DNA of 64,000 nt. Origin: Acidobacteriota bacterium. Lineage in GTDB: Bacteria > Acidobacteriota > Blastocatellia > Pyrinomonadales > Pyrinomonadaceae. The stretch covers positions 62,001-126,000 of the forward strand of contig JAHBSL010000009.1 in NCBI GenBank assembly GCA_019639135.1, in the 5' to 3' direction. This document shows positions 54,007 to 62,881 of the stretch, piece after piece. The translations under genes and the position numbers were made by a program. How positions within the stretch are numbered: position 1 is the first letter of the stretch; the number at the start of each line of letters is the position of its first letter. The notes below the pieces were generated by a model. That model made no database searches. It saw nothing but the letters and a program-made list of their open reading frames with translations, and was not told where the DNA came from.

Positions 54007-57000
54007 ACGCGCGAAGAGAGGCAATCTACCGACCTTCAAATTCAACCCCCCGACCGACCAATAAAATGTTATCAAGCTACCAGCAATCGGCGGACACAAC
54101 TGCGCCGTTTTCGGCAACAGCGGCGGCCACTGTGCCCGTGGAGGCGAGCGATCCTGATACCACTGATCAGATCCAAGCATACGCACCTCGATTCGTTGTT
54201 GGTGGAGCCGCACATCCCGGCGTCATAGTCGAACCGCCCGGCCTTGCGAACGTAGAACCGCCTCCGATCACTTATCGTCCGTGTTTGCCGAAAGAGTTAT
54301 CCGAAACGGGCAAACTCTCCGCGATGCAGCTTGAGAGGATCATCTACGCGGGGCAGGCTCACGGGCAGAGCCTTGCGGACGGATCGCGTGCCGGCATCAG
54401 TATCGGAGACGGAACCGGAACGGGTAAGACCGCGACCCTTGCCGGAATAATTCTCGATAACTGGTTTCAAGGCAGAAGGCGTGCCGTCTGGTTCTCGGTC
54501 AAGGCCGACCTGATCGAGGCCGTATCCGACGAATTTGCGAGGCTTGGTCTGACTCCGCCGATAAAGCTCATAAACGACTATCCGACCGATGGCGAGATCG
54601 ACATTGGCGATGGAATAGTTTTCTGCACATATCGCTCTCTGATCGCCCGCTCAAGATCAGGCAATCGGCGAATTGACCAACTGATCCGCTGGCTCGGAAC
54701 CGAAGGAGTGGTGATCTTCGACGAGGGTCACAAGGCTAAATATGCATTTGCCGACGATCGAGGAAAATCGACGCAGACCGGCGCCGCGGTGCTCGAGATA
54801 CAGGATCCGGAGAAGTACCCCGATTTCAGGGTTGTCTATTCTTCCGCCACCTCCGCGGGAGAAGTAAGGCATCTCGCATATATGTCTAGGCTTGGCCTTT
54901 GGGGTGAGGGGACGAACTTCCCCTTGGGGTTCGAGCAATTCGCGGAGGAGATCGAATCGGGCGGAGTCGGTGCCTTGGAAATGGTCTGCCGCGACCTGAA
55001 AGCTATGGGCCGGTACTTGTGCGGGAATCTAAGCATGGCCACCGATCCGGAGTCCGGCCTTGCGGTTGAGTTTAGAGAGGTGACTCACTGGCTCACTCCA
55101 GCCCAACGGACGATGTACGACAACATGGCTCAAGGCTGGCAGGAGGTCTTCCGGAATATACATCGGGCATTGGATCTCACGAACTCCGGCAAGGCGACGC
55201 GAGCCCAAGCGGTTAATCAATTCTGGGCCGAACATCAGCGATGTTTCCGGAACCTAATAACGGCCTTCAAGGTGCCGACCCTCATCCGGGAGATCGAAGA
55301 CGCTCTCGGAAGAAAGGAGTCCGTCGTCGTTTCGATAACCGGCACAGGCGAAAGCCAGACAAAGAAACAGATCGAGCGTGCGGCCGATCAGGACGAGGCG
55401 ATCGACAGCCTGGATTTTAGCCCACGCGAAACCTTGACCCGGCTCGTCGCCCACTGTTTTCCGACTGCCTGCTTTCAGGAACGCACCAATCCATACAGCG
55501 GAACGATCGAATATATTCCAGTTCTTGACGCCCAGGGAAACCAGGTCGAGAGCCGAGCGGCCTTGCAGTTAAGGACTGAGTTGCTGGATAAACTCTCGGT
55601 CCTCGAAGTTCCTGAGCACCCGCTCGATCAACTCGCCAATTACTTCGGCGTGGAGAACGTAGCGGAGATGACCGGGCGGAAGAAGCGTCTCATCCGAACG
55701 GCCAACGGAACTCTCGAATATCGTCCCCGCCAGCTTCCGGGCGTTCCGTCGAAGCTCATCAATCTTCACGAGAAGAACGCATTCCAGAACGGCGACAAAC
55801 GGATCGCGATCATGTCGGAAGTTGCATCAACCGGCGACAGCCTTCATGCCGGAAAACAGGTCGGCAACAAGCAAAGGCGTCTCCACATCGCCGCCGAACT
55901 GAAATGGTCGGCGGACAAGCAGATCCAGGACTTCGGACGAACTCATCGGACGGGACAAGTCTTTCCGCCAGTTTATCTGCTCGTGTTTACAGAACTGGGA
56001 GGAGAAAAGCGGTTCTCGGCGACGATCGCCCGCAGGCTCGGGAACATGGGAGCCCTTACAAAGGGCGACAGAAAGGCGGAGAAGGCAGGCAATCTCGACA
56101 AGTACAATCTCGAATCGAAGGAAGGCCGCTCGGCGTTGAATGTTGTGCTAACCGGCATTATGCGTGGCGTCGAGATCGAAGGGATCGAAGATCCGAAACA
56201 GGCTTTGCGGGATATGGGGCTTGTCCGAAATACCGATGACGGCGAAGTGGTTCCGGATAGCGAGAAGACCAATATCCCACGTTTCCTCAATAGACTCCTT
56301 TCCCTGGAAGTGGACCGGCAGAATGCCTTGTTCGATCATTTCTACGCAACGTTCCTTGAGACTCTGGAATACCTGAAACAGAACGGAAAGCTCGATGACG
56401 GCATGGAGGATTTGAAAGCCCTGTCGGTGGAGATTGCGGAACCGCCGCAGGTACTCCACTCCGATGCTCTTACGTCCGCTAAGACGGTCTATTACAAGCT
56501 CAACCTGAAAGTAGCCACAAAACCCGCGAGATACTCAGAGCTGTCCGAAACCGGTGTCCATCAGTTCTTTCAGGATCGGCGTGACGGTTCGTTTGTCGCG
56601 GTTCGCAGAACGCTTTCACACACCGATCCCGAAACGGGCGAGAGATACCAGATGTTCTCGATCTCGAAACCGGACGGCCGGAATATTTCATATATTCGAG
56701 AGAGTGAACTGAACCAGAAATTTCGCATAGTCCCAAAAACAAAGGCGGAGAAATGGTGGCTGGCTGAGGAGAGAAAGATTCCTTCTTTTGAAGAAAAAAC
56801 CGTACATTTGCTCAGCGGTGCTTTGCTTCCGATATGGAAATATCTCAAGACTCTCAGCAAGGATGCTCTCAATATCGTTCGAACGACTACCGATGATGGC
56901 ACGAGGCTCGTCGGTGTGAAGATATCCGAAGAATGGCTTCGTGACCTTTTCCGCCACTTCGGGTTGCGATCTGATATTCCGTCAACCGCTCCGGAAGTGC

Positions 57001-57392
57001 TTCGCATAGTCGATTTCGAGAACAACACCGTGCATCTCACCGGGGATATCCGGATAAAAACGACTCGGTTTCAGGGACGCCTCCTTACAGAAGTCTGCCC
57101 TTCCACGTTCGAGCAGATCCGCGAACTTCGCGGGATGGGGCTCGTCAATATCGTTCAGAACGGAAAGCAGCGGTTCTTCCTGCCCGAACTGTCGCCGCAT
57201 ATTTATCTCGAACCGGTCCTGGCTCTTTATCCTCCAATATCAACCGATATCGACTTCCTGCCGGAATTAAAGCCTGAGTTCCAGGCTCTTAAGAACGAGG
57301 CGCCTATAAGTCTGCCCCAGTGGCTATCTGCACCCGATCCGGGAGACGTAAGCGAACTGCAAATATTCGAGGAGACGCTGTTTTTGAGTTGA
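54003..57392 (+). CDS. Strawberry-notch-family SF2 helicase/ATPase
   Basis: A protein of up to 1129 residues. Walker A GDGTGTGKT is at residues 135-143, the DEGH box at 240-243, a motif-III-like SSATSAG near 280, and the C-terminal helicase part with GRTHRTGQV and the Strawberry-notch signature GGEKRFSATIARRLGNMGALTKGDRKA near 660-690. Beyond residue ~800 it has a long C-terminal region of unknown type. Frame start is TTG 54003 (overlapping the previous stop); ATG 54066 is an alternative and no strong ribosome site is seen for either. It probably remodels DNA or transfers with it into the recipient. Confidence 0.88.
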   Translation: MNARREAIYRPSNSTPRPTNKMLSSYQQSADTTAPFSATAAATVPVEASDPDTTDQIQAYAPRFVVGGAAHPGVIVEPPGLANVEPPPITYRPCLPKELSETGKLSAMQLERIIYAGQAHGQSLADGSRAGISIGDGTGTGKTATLAGIILDNWFQGRRRAVWFSVKADLIEAVSDEFARLGLTPPIKLINDYPTDGEIDIGDGIVFCTYRSLIARSRSGNRRIDQLIRWLGTEGVVIFDEGHKAKYAFADDRGKSTQTGAAVLEIQDPEKYPDFRVVYSSATSAGEVRHLAYMSRLGLWGEGTNFPLGFEQFAEEIESGGVGALEMVCRDLKAMGRYLCGNLSMATDPESGLAVEFREVTHWLTPAQRTMYDNMAQGWQEVFRNIHRALDLTNSGKATRAQAVNQFWAEHQRCFRNLITAFKVPTLIREIEDALGRKESVVVSITGTGESQTKKQIERAADQDEAIDSLDFSPRETLTRLVAHCFPTACFQERTNPYSGTIEYIPVLDAQGNQVESRAALQLRTELLDKLSVLEVPEHPLDQLANYFGVENVAEMTGRKKRLIRTANGTLEYRPRQLPGVPSKLINLHEKNAFQNGDKRIAIMSEVASTGDSLHAGKQVGNKQRRLHIAAELKWSADKQIQDFGRTHRTGQVFPPVYLLVFTELGGEKRFSATIARRLGNMGALTKGDRKAEKAGNLDKYNLESKEGRSALNVVLTGIMRGVEIEGIEDPKQALRDMGLVRNTDDGEVVPDSEKTNIPRFLNRLLSLEVDRQNALFDHFYATFLETLEYLKQNGKLDDGMEDLKALSVEIAEPPQVLHSDALTSAKTVYYKLNLKVATKPARYSELSETGVHQFFQDRRDGSFVAVRRTLSHTDPETGERYQMFSISKPDGRNISYIRESELNQKFRIVPKTKAEKWWLAEERKIPSFEEKTVHLLSGALLPIWKYLKTLSKDALNIVRTTTDDGTRLVGVKISEEWLRDLFRHFGLRSDIPSTAPEVLRIVDFENNTVHLTGDIRIKTTRFQGRLLTEVCPSTFEQIRELRGMGLVNIVQNGKQRFFLPELSPHIYLEPVLALYPPISTDIDFLPELKPEFQALKNEAPISLPQWLSAPDPGDVSELQIFEETLFLS

Positions 57393-57844
57393 GGCGATGA
57401 AGAGGGGAGCTAGGTGTCCTCAATATCTTCCTGCAGAAGATCCATATAGCGGTCGCGAACGAATAGCCGATCTTGCCTTTTTTCTCAGCCTCATTGAACG
57501 GGAAAGAAATTTTCTTAGTGAAATGCTCTAAGAAAAGATGGCACGTAATTCTTTCTTAGTAAACGGCGCCGAATTGCATTTTTAGCTAGTCGATTTTTTA
57601 GAAATTGTGCCTGCGGTTCAACCCCGCCCATGCCTCGGCGTGAATATTGAGGTCCAGAAAGCCGTTCGTCAAATAAATCGTAGAAAATTGGTTTTAGAAA
57701 GTAACCTCTCCGTCTAATGCGGGTTTTTAGTTATGTAGGGTGAATATCGGAATGGTATCGCAGGTTCGTCCGGCACGGGAGAATCACCGGTGATTTACCT
57801 CAATTGAAATAATCTATCGACGTTTTTACGAGGAGATCCGCCTT
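57393..57844. promoter_or_regulatory. 452-base AT-rich gap with TTTCTTAG repeats
   Basis: This AT-rich stretch has no gene. It contains a perfect inverted repeat TTTTCTTAG (57510-57518) / CTAAGAAAA (57528-57536) with a 9-base loop, another TTTCTTAG about 35 bases further on, and several TTTTTAG stretches downstream. It precedes a sigma-54 activator. It may be the operator and promoter of that gene, or an origin-like region with iterons; I cannot decide. Confidence 0.45.
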
Positions 57845-58915
57845 ATGAACAATCAGGATGCTGTCGCCAACACCGACACAGGGTCGTTGATCTTGGAGGA
57901 AAAGATAGCGCTTTACGCCCGAGTACCGCATTACGTGCTGATCACCGGCGAGAGGGGAACCGGCAAGACGACGATCGCCCGGAAGCTTCACGAGCAAAGT
58001 CCGAGATTCAAACGGGAGTTCGTAAGCGTCAATTGCGCTAGCTTCACGGCAGAACTTCTCGAATCGGAGCTGTTCGGCTACGAGAAAGGAGCATTTACGG
58101 GAGCGAATGCCGCCAAATCAGGGCTATTCGAGACCGCTGACGGCGGAACTCTCTTCCTCGATGAGGTCGGCGAACTGTCGTTCAGTCTTCAGGCTAAACT
58201 GCTAAAGGCTGTCGAAGAAAAACGCCTCCGGCGTGTTGGTGGCAATCGGGAGCGGGAGATCGACGTAAGAATAATCGCTGCCACTTCCAAAAACCTCCAC
58301 TCGATGGTTTTTGAAGGGGGATTTCGGGCGGACCTATTCGACCGTCTCAACATACTGCAACTCGAGACGATCCCGCTTCGGTTCCAGCGGGAGCAGATCC
58401 GCGATCTGTTCATCCGGCAGATGAACGAGGAAAGTGCCGCAGTGGGCAGAGCTTGCCCGTTTGTTATTGACGACGAGGCTCTTGCGAGGGTCGAGTTGCT
58501 CGAATGGAGAGGTAATTATCGAGAACTCAAAAACTTTGCCTCCCGCCTTGCAGTCCAGGCTTTCGACACTCCTTCGATCACGGAGGATATCGTTCTACAT
58601 GTCGCCGGGATCGACCAAAGCAAAACACAAGTCTCCGACTCCCCGATAGAACCGGGCATTCATCTGAACCGATCGAATCTTGTAACGGTGACGCTGGATG
58701 CCGACACGGACGATCTTGACAGCGTTTACGTGAAGGCGGCCGCCACGTTCATCGAACACGCACTCAAGAGATCCCGTGGGAACCTGCGTCGTGCCGCCCG
58801 TTCAATGGGGACGACGCATTCGACACTTTCGCGGATATTGAAGAAGCACAAAGAAAGTGTCGCGACCAGCCCTTATGCTCCATCAGAGCAGTCGGCCTAT
58901 TCCGCAGCCGCGTAA
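57845..58915 (+). CDS. sigma-54-dependent transcriptional activator without receiver domain
   Basis: A 356-residue bacterial enhancer-binding protein: AAA+ domain from near the N-terminus with Walker A GERGTGKT (35-42), intact sigma-54 contact loop GAFTGA (82-87), Walker [11 protein letters not shown] near 102-111, and a Fis-type helix-turn-helix at the C-terminus ([22 protein letters not shown]). There is no response-regulator or GAF domain, so control must come from expression level or a partner, as in PspF-type activators. GAGGAG lies about 8 bases upstream. It is immediately before the PRTRC operon. Confidence 0.93.
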   Translation: MNNQDAVANTDTGSLILEEKIALYARVPHYVLITGERGTGKTTIARKLHEQSPRFKREFVSVNCASFTAELLESELFGYEKGAFTGANAAKSGLFETADGGTLFLDEVGELSFSLQAKLLKAVEEKRLRRVGGNREREIDVRIIAATSKNLHSMVFEGGFRADLFDRLNILQLETIPLRFQREQIRDLFIRQMNEESAAVGRACPFVIDDEALARVELLEWRGNYRELKNFASRLAVQAFDTPSITEDIVLHVAGIDQSKTQVSDSPIEPGIHLNRSNLVTVTLDADTDDLDSVYVKAAATFIEHALKRSRGNLRRAARSMGTTHSTLSRILKKHKESVATSPYAPSEQSAYSAAA

Positions 58916-58945
58916 CATTTCCGGCACCACCCGAACCTTACTAAA

Positions 58946-59002
58946 ACCTGTCTATGATCTGTCGCTGTCTTGGCTTTATAGACATCCGCGGATCATAGAC
59001 AG
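58946..59002. promoter_or_regulatory. 12-base inverted repeat before the PRTRC operon
   Basis: Arms CTGTCTATGATC (58946-58957) and GATCATAGACAG (58991-59002) are perfect and enclose a smaller repeat TGTCT/AGACA (58964-58983). They lie 160 bases before the first PRTRC gene, between it and the sigma-54 activator. A binding site for that activator (an enhancer) is a natural reading; TTTT follows the right arm, so a terminator for the activator gene is a less likely option. Confidence 0.5.
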
Positions 59003-59161
59003 TTTTACGCTTGCCTGATTTTCGCGGATCTGCCCGATATCTCTGCCTCCTTCCCTTCGAGATGAAGTGAGAAAACGATCCACTCACTCATCAAGACGCT
59101 CGCATTTGGCTTGAAATTGGAAAAATATGCGGAGGGCAGCAGTGTGGAGTGAACAACGAAT

Positions 59162-60337
59162 ATGGAAATCTTGAACAGCGGTTCGTTCGTACCGCTCGAC
59201 AACCGGGAAAAGATCGACCAGCTTATCTACACTGCCAGAGAACTTGCGACTGAAGTAAGTCGGGCTGAAGGATTCCAGAACAGCGGCCAGACCAATCATC
59301 AGCTCGGGCTTGAGATGTGGAAGGGGGCAGAGTATGTCTGCCGAGCTCACGAAGAAGCGAATATCCGCAATCTCTTCCTAAGCAAGTTCCTCGAGAGGCT
59401 TCGTGAGATCGAAAAAGAGCGAGCAGTTCAGGCTAAGACAACTCCCAATGTTTATGCAGCGGCGCCCGTTCAACCGGAACCGATTCGACAGCCTTTACCC
59501 GCTCCAGTTTCAGTTCAACCGCCACAGCCGCCGGCACTGCAAACAGTACCGGAACCGCCGTCTCAAACTGAAACACAGGATGAATACCTCGGCGTTATTC
59601 CTGCGGATGACCGGGTGGATGACCAGGCCGAGAATAAGCGATCATCCTATGCTGACGAATGTGTGCCGGAATACGATGCGGATATCGACGCAATCGTGGA
59701 AAGGCTCGAGAATGAACATCCTGACCCGGATGCCGATGGATCGTCCGGACAGCTCGACATGGAACCGGCACAACCCGCGATCACCGAGACAGCCGATGCG
59801 CCTGTCAAAGAAACAGGAACAGATCATCCGATCACAATCGAGCCAAGTGCTTCAAGTGATGTTGCCGCAAACGAAGGCCAGCCCGACGTTGCGGAATCGG
59901 TCGAATCGGAGTCGATAGAGTCTGTCGTCCTTGCCGAAAAGGAGCCTTACAATCTTGATGCCTGTACCGTTACGGCTGTCATTCAAATGCTTCCCGAAAA
60001 TTCTGGCTCACGTAAATGCATCGTCAGCATGCGGACCCACGATTTTGCACCGATGGTTGCCGTAAGCGAGGCGGGAGCTGGAGAGATCATCCCGCATATT
60101 TCCGCTGCGTTGCGTGACGCCTTGGAGCAGTATCGGATCGATCTTCCCGCAAAGGCCGCCGAGAAATTAAAGAAGGAAAAGCCGGCTTCCAAGAAACAAG
60201 CTAGGTCCGGCTCAAAGTCGGCGAAGGCAACAGCGGTCCAACCAAAGGCAGTTACGAATTCCGAAACGGCCACAGCCACTGCCACGACCACGAGCTCTGA
60301 AACGAATCAAAGCCAGCAGGGGCTTTTCACATCGTAG
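59162..60337 (+). CDS. PRTRC-operon first protein (E-like), with clamp-binding-like tail
   Basis: A 391-residue protein: helical N-terminal ~75 residues, a long Pro/Glu/Gln-rich disordered linker (~80-255), a small beta-rich domain (about 258-330; VTAVIQMLPENSGSRKCIVSMRT) resembling PRTRC protein E, and a Lys/Ala/Thr-rich tail ending QQGLFTS. QQGLF resembles sliding-clamp-binding motifs. GGAGTG lies before the ATG. It heads the operon and is followed by PRTRC C. Assignment to E is from the C-terminal domain and position. Confidence 0.6.
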   Translation: MEILNSGSFVPLDNREKIDQLIYTARELATEVSRAEGFQNSGQTNHQLGLEMWKGAEYVCRAHEEANIRNLFLSKFLERLREIEKERAVQAKTTPNVYAAAPVQPEPIRQPLPAPVSVQPPQPPALQTVPEPPSQTETQDEYLGVIPADDRVDDQAENKRSSYADECVPEYDADIDAIVERLENEHPDPDADGSSGQLDMEPAQPAITETADAPVKETGTDHPITIEPSASSDVAANEGQPDVAESVESESIESVVLAEKEPYNLDACTVTAVIQMLPENSGSRKCIVSMRTHDFAPMVAVSEAGAGEIIPHISAALRDALEQYRIDLPAKAAEKLKKEKPASKKQARSGSKSAKATAVQPKAVTNSETATATATTTSSETNQSQQGLFTS

Positions 60338-60367
60338 GTCCTCAAAGGCTTCCCAGGAGAAACCATT

Positions 60368-60634
60368 ATGGAAGAGAAAAAAGAGACGCCGGCCGCTGAA
60401 ACAAAGGCTGGGGAAAATACGAGTGCGGATACTGTTACTGAGCCCAAGGCGACGATCAAGATCGAAGGGCAGGAATTCGAGCTTGACGCTGCCTTGGCAC
60501 AGGAAGATAAGACCTTGAAGGTTGTCCTTCAGCCGCACTTCGCATCTATCGAGAACGCGAATATCACGCGCGAGGTGAAGGACGGGAAGCTCACGGTGAC
60601 GATCGTCAAACGTGCCCAGCACAAAGGAGCATGA
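60368..60634 (+). CDS. PRTRC protein C, ubiquitin-like (Prok_Ub) protein
   Basis: An 88-residue protein: acidic, disordered N-terminal ~32 residues and a small beta-grasp-like domain (ATIKIEGQEFELDAALAQEDKTLKVVLQ ... EVKDGKLTVTIVKRA). PRTRC C proteins belong to the prokaryotic ubiquitin-like families and normally end in Lys-Gly. Here the end is KRAQHKGA, one Ala beyond that glycine. AGGAGA precedes the start. Its stop overlaps the next gene (ATGA). Predicted role: a modifier conjugated with help of the E1-, E2- and JAMM-like proteins further on. Confidence 0.8.
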   Translation: MEEKKETPAAETKAGENTSADTVTEPKATIKIEGQEFELDAALAQEDKTLKVVLQPHFASIENANITREVKDGKLTVTIVKRAQHKGA

Positions 60635-60876
60635 TGAACGGCGAGGCTCCGCTCGATATCTTGATCGGTGAAACGGAGCAGGTGAATCCGGCGATCCTTC
60701 TTGCGGAGGAATTCATGCGAAGAGATGCCGCCGACCTTCTTAGTGCGGAAGATGTAAATCGGGCAGAAGAGGTCTTGAACGAAGGCAGAATGGAGATCGA
60801 GACGATCAGGCGTCAGATCGCAGCTTTCGAGAGATCTTCCCCAAGTCCATCAATTCACACGCCGACAGGATTCTAG
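60631..60876 (+). CDS. small hypothetical protein in the PRTRC operon
   Basis: An 81-residue acidic, helical protein (ILLAEEFMRRDAADLLSAEDVNRAEEVLNEG). No family recognised. It starts at ATG 60631 overlapping the stop of PRTRC C, behind AAAGGAG formed by the last codons of that gene, and its stop abuts the start of PRTRC F. The tight packing makes it a real gene of this operon. Confidence 0.7.
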   Translation: MMNGEAPLDILIGETEQVNPAILLAEEFMRRDAADLLSAEDVNRAEEVLNEGRMEIETIRRQIAAFERSSPSPSIHTPTGF

Positions 60877-61695
60877 ATGGGATTTGAGTGGCAACATCCG
60901 AACAAACCTGGGTTCGGAGAACGGCTTTCGAGATCGCTTGAGTACCTGAGTTTCAAGGCGCGAAGTCACAACGCAACTGCCTCTTTCGAACTTGTCGAAC
61001 GTGTTCTCTCCGAGCAGCGGAAATATGCCATGTATCGGGAGATGTTTCCGAAGGAATGGAAGCATTCCCGAGCGAGTCTTTATAACCGCGGCTACTACGG
61101 GAGATACAGCGAGCGGGTCAATGAGCTATTCAATCTGGTCAATGAGAATTGCTTCCCGCTACTTGAGTGCGCTTACGACGACCCGGAGAACGAATTCGAG
61201 CAGTTCGCCATACCGCCCTTGAACGTGGATCTCTGCTGCGAGGATATCTACTTCGAGAATCTGAAGATCAGTTATGCCGCGGCGTTGATCTTTTACATCC
61301 CCGATGACGCCTGGGATTTCCTAAACCAGCGGTTCAAGTTGTCAAGAAGTAATTTTCCCGAGATAGATTCCGATCCCCATCCAAATGTCTGGGATCGAAA
61401 GAACGGTTCTCTATTCGGGGAACTTCTGCGATTAGTCGATCACTCCACCGGTAATCCGTGGCTCGACAGCAACTATTGCCAAAGTGCCGACTGGTTCAGC
61501 TGGGACCGGGAAACGATCGTTGGGCTCACGGCGGAATACAAGGCGGCAAATGACGTCTTCGAACGATTGAATATCCTCGATGAGATGATCGAGGCCGATC
61601 CGAAAAAGATGCTGCTGGCACTGATCGACTTCTGGAACAAAGGGGAGCATCCGGGTCTTGTGTTACCGGCCTCCGTGGTGGAGAAAGATGTATGA
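60877..61695 (+). CDS. PRTRC protein F-like
   Basis: A 272-residue helical protein. The C-terminal part (GNPWLDSN ... WSWDRETI ... FERLNILDEMIEADPKKMLLALIDFWN) and an internal CC motif (VDLCCEDIYFENL, near residue 114) resemble PRTRC system protein F. It sits at the expected place, between C and B, and overlaps the ERF gene by 4 bases. Function is not established. Confidence 0.65.
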   Translation: MGFEWQHPNKPGFGERLSRSLEYLSFKARSHNATASFELVERVLSEQRKYAMYREMFPKEWKHSRASLYNRGYYGRYSERVNELFNLVNENCFPLLECAYDDPENEFEQFAIPPLNVDLCCEDIYFENLKISYAAALIFYIPDDAWDFLNQRFKLSRSNFPEIDSDPHPNVWDRKNGSLFGELLRLVDHSTGNPWLDSNYCQSADWFSWDRETIVGLTAEYKAANDVFERLNILDEMIEADPKKMLLALIDFWNKGEHPGLVLPASVVEKDV

Positions 61696-62192
61696 ACAAG
61701 AGCGAAAGCATCGGTAATCTCGCAAAATCTTTGGCCCTGGTGCAGGCAAGCCTCGCACCCGCGAAGAAGGATTCCACGAACCCGTTCTTCAACTCGACGT
61801 ACGCCGATCTTAGCTCGGTGTGGGAGAGCTGTCGTGAGCTTCTGGCGAAGCATGGGCTCAGTGTGATCCAGGGGAACAGCATCGGGGCGAACAATACCGT
61901 CATTGTCGAGACCATCCTAGCCCACGAATCGGGGCAATGGATTCAGAGCGAGCTTTGCATGCCTCTCGCGAAGAACGATCCGCAGGGAGTCGGTTCGGCT
62001 ATCACGTATGGCAGGCGTTACGGCCTGGCTGCCATCGTCGGGATCGTCGCCGACGACGATGACGACGGAAATGCGGCATCGGCGAAGAACGGCAACGGGC
62101 AGATCCGGCCCACGCCGCAGAATCAGCCGCCCCAGAACCGGCGTCCCGTCTCCGTCAGCCAGCCAACTCGCGGTTCCGTCCCGGTCCGTTAA
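61692..62192 (+). CDS. ERF-family single-strand annealing protein
   Basis: A 166-residue recombinase of the ERF family: ALVQASLAPAKKDSTNPFFNSTYADLSSVWE (about 13-43) and GSAITYGRRYGLAAIVGIVADDDDDGN (about 101-127) are its hallmark segments. The tail is a Pro/Asn/Gln-rich linker without a recognised domain. It anneals complementary single strands, useful for recircularising or recombining entering DNA. It is embedded in the PRTRC operon, starting in the stop codon of the F-like gene (ATGA). Confidence 0.9.
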   Translation: MNKSESIGNLAKSLALVQASLAPAKKDSTNPFFNSTYADLSSVWESCRELLAKHGLSVIQGNSIGANNTVIVETILAHESGQWIQSELCMPLAKNDPQGVGSAITYGRRYGLAAIVGIVADDDDDGNAASAKNGNGQIRPTPQNQPPQNRRPVSVSQPTRGSVPVR

Positions 62193-62203
62193 GGATAGGT
62201 GTC

Positions 62204-62881
62204 ATGAGGAATCACACAGTACCGCCGGATGCGGAGGCAGCTCTCTATTTTCTCCCCGGGCAATATCTCTTCGAGACCTTCGGCGATACCAGGCAGGGCC
62301 TGAAGGCCTTGTCGAGCGTACAAGTGACGAGGGCTTTTCGCGATCTTCAAACGGATACGGGATGGATAGATCGAAGGGTCTTAAGGTATCGAGAAGGTAC
62401 TGATGGGAACGCGATACTTTCGTACCTGCCGGCGGGCGTCCGGACTATTACGGTAGCGTTTCCGAGCGATCGCATTGAGACCCTAACCTTGCCTCTTCCG
62501 ACCTTGATCCTTCTAGGAAAGGGGAAAGACTACTATTTGTGGGCCTCTTCGACATCCAAAGTCACACCTAGTTCTCGTCTCGCTGTGGCTCCCTTGCCGA
62601 ACATCGGTTCGGGAAAGATTTGCTTTGGGAAGAATGAGGTCCCGGAGACACATCCTTCGTCGCTACAAGCCATCTGGAAACTTATCTTCGACGCACCGTT
62701 CAACGGCGATCATTCGACAGGCAGATGTCAGACGGAGAATGATGTTCGCGACCTCCTTGCAAAACTCGCGGCGGACAAACTTAAGAAGTTCCCGGCCACC
62801 CAGTTGATCATGTCGTCCAGTACAGTCGAGGACGCCTGGGAGAGCATAGTCGAACGTACCCGATACAATGGCCGCTTTTAG
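62204..62881 (+). CDS. PRTRC protein B, E2-like (Prok-E2 family D)
   Basis: A 225-residue protein with the PRTRC B pattern: LPLPTLILLGKGKDYYLWA, then LAVAPLPNIGSGKICFGKNEVPE, then DAPFNGDHS and DVRDLLAKLA. The family is classed as an E2-ubiquitin-conjugase-like fold; Cys140 in KICFGKN is the likely thioester cysteine. It overlaps PRTRC A by 14 bases. Expected to take the ubiquitin-like protein C from the ThiF/E1 protein. Confidence 0.85.
   Translation: MRNHTVPPDAEAALYFLPGQYLFETFGDTRQGLKALSSVQVTRAFRDLQTDTGWIDRRVLRYREGTDGNAILSYLPAGVRTITVAFPSDRIETLTLPLPTLILLGKGKDYYLWASSTSKVTPSSRLAVAPLPNIGSGKICFGKNEVPETHPSSLQAIWKLIFDAPFNGDHSTGRCQTENDVRDLLAKLAADKLKKFPATQLIMSSSTVEDAWESIVERTRYNGRF

Noticed and set aside
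57539-57545. TGGCACG as a sigma-54 -24 element
   Set aside because: The required GC of the -12 element is absent at the correct distance.
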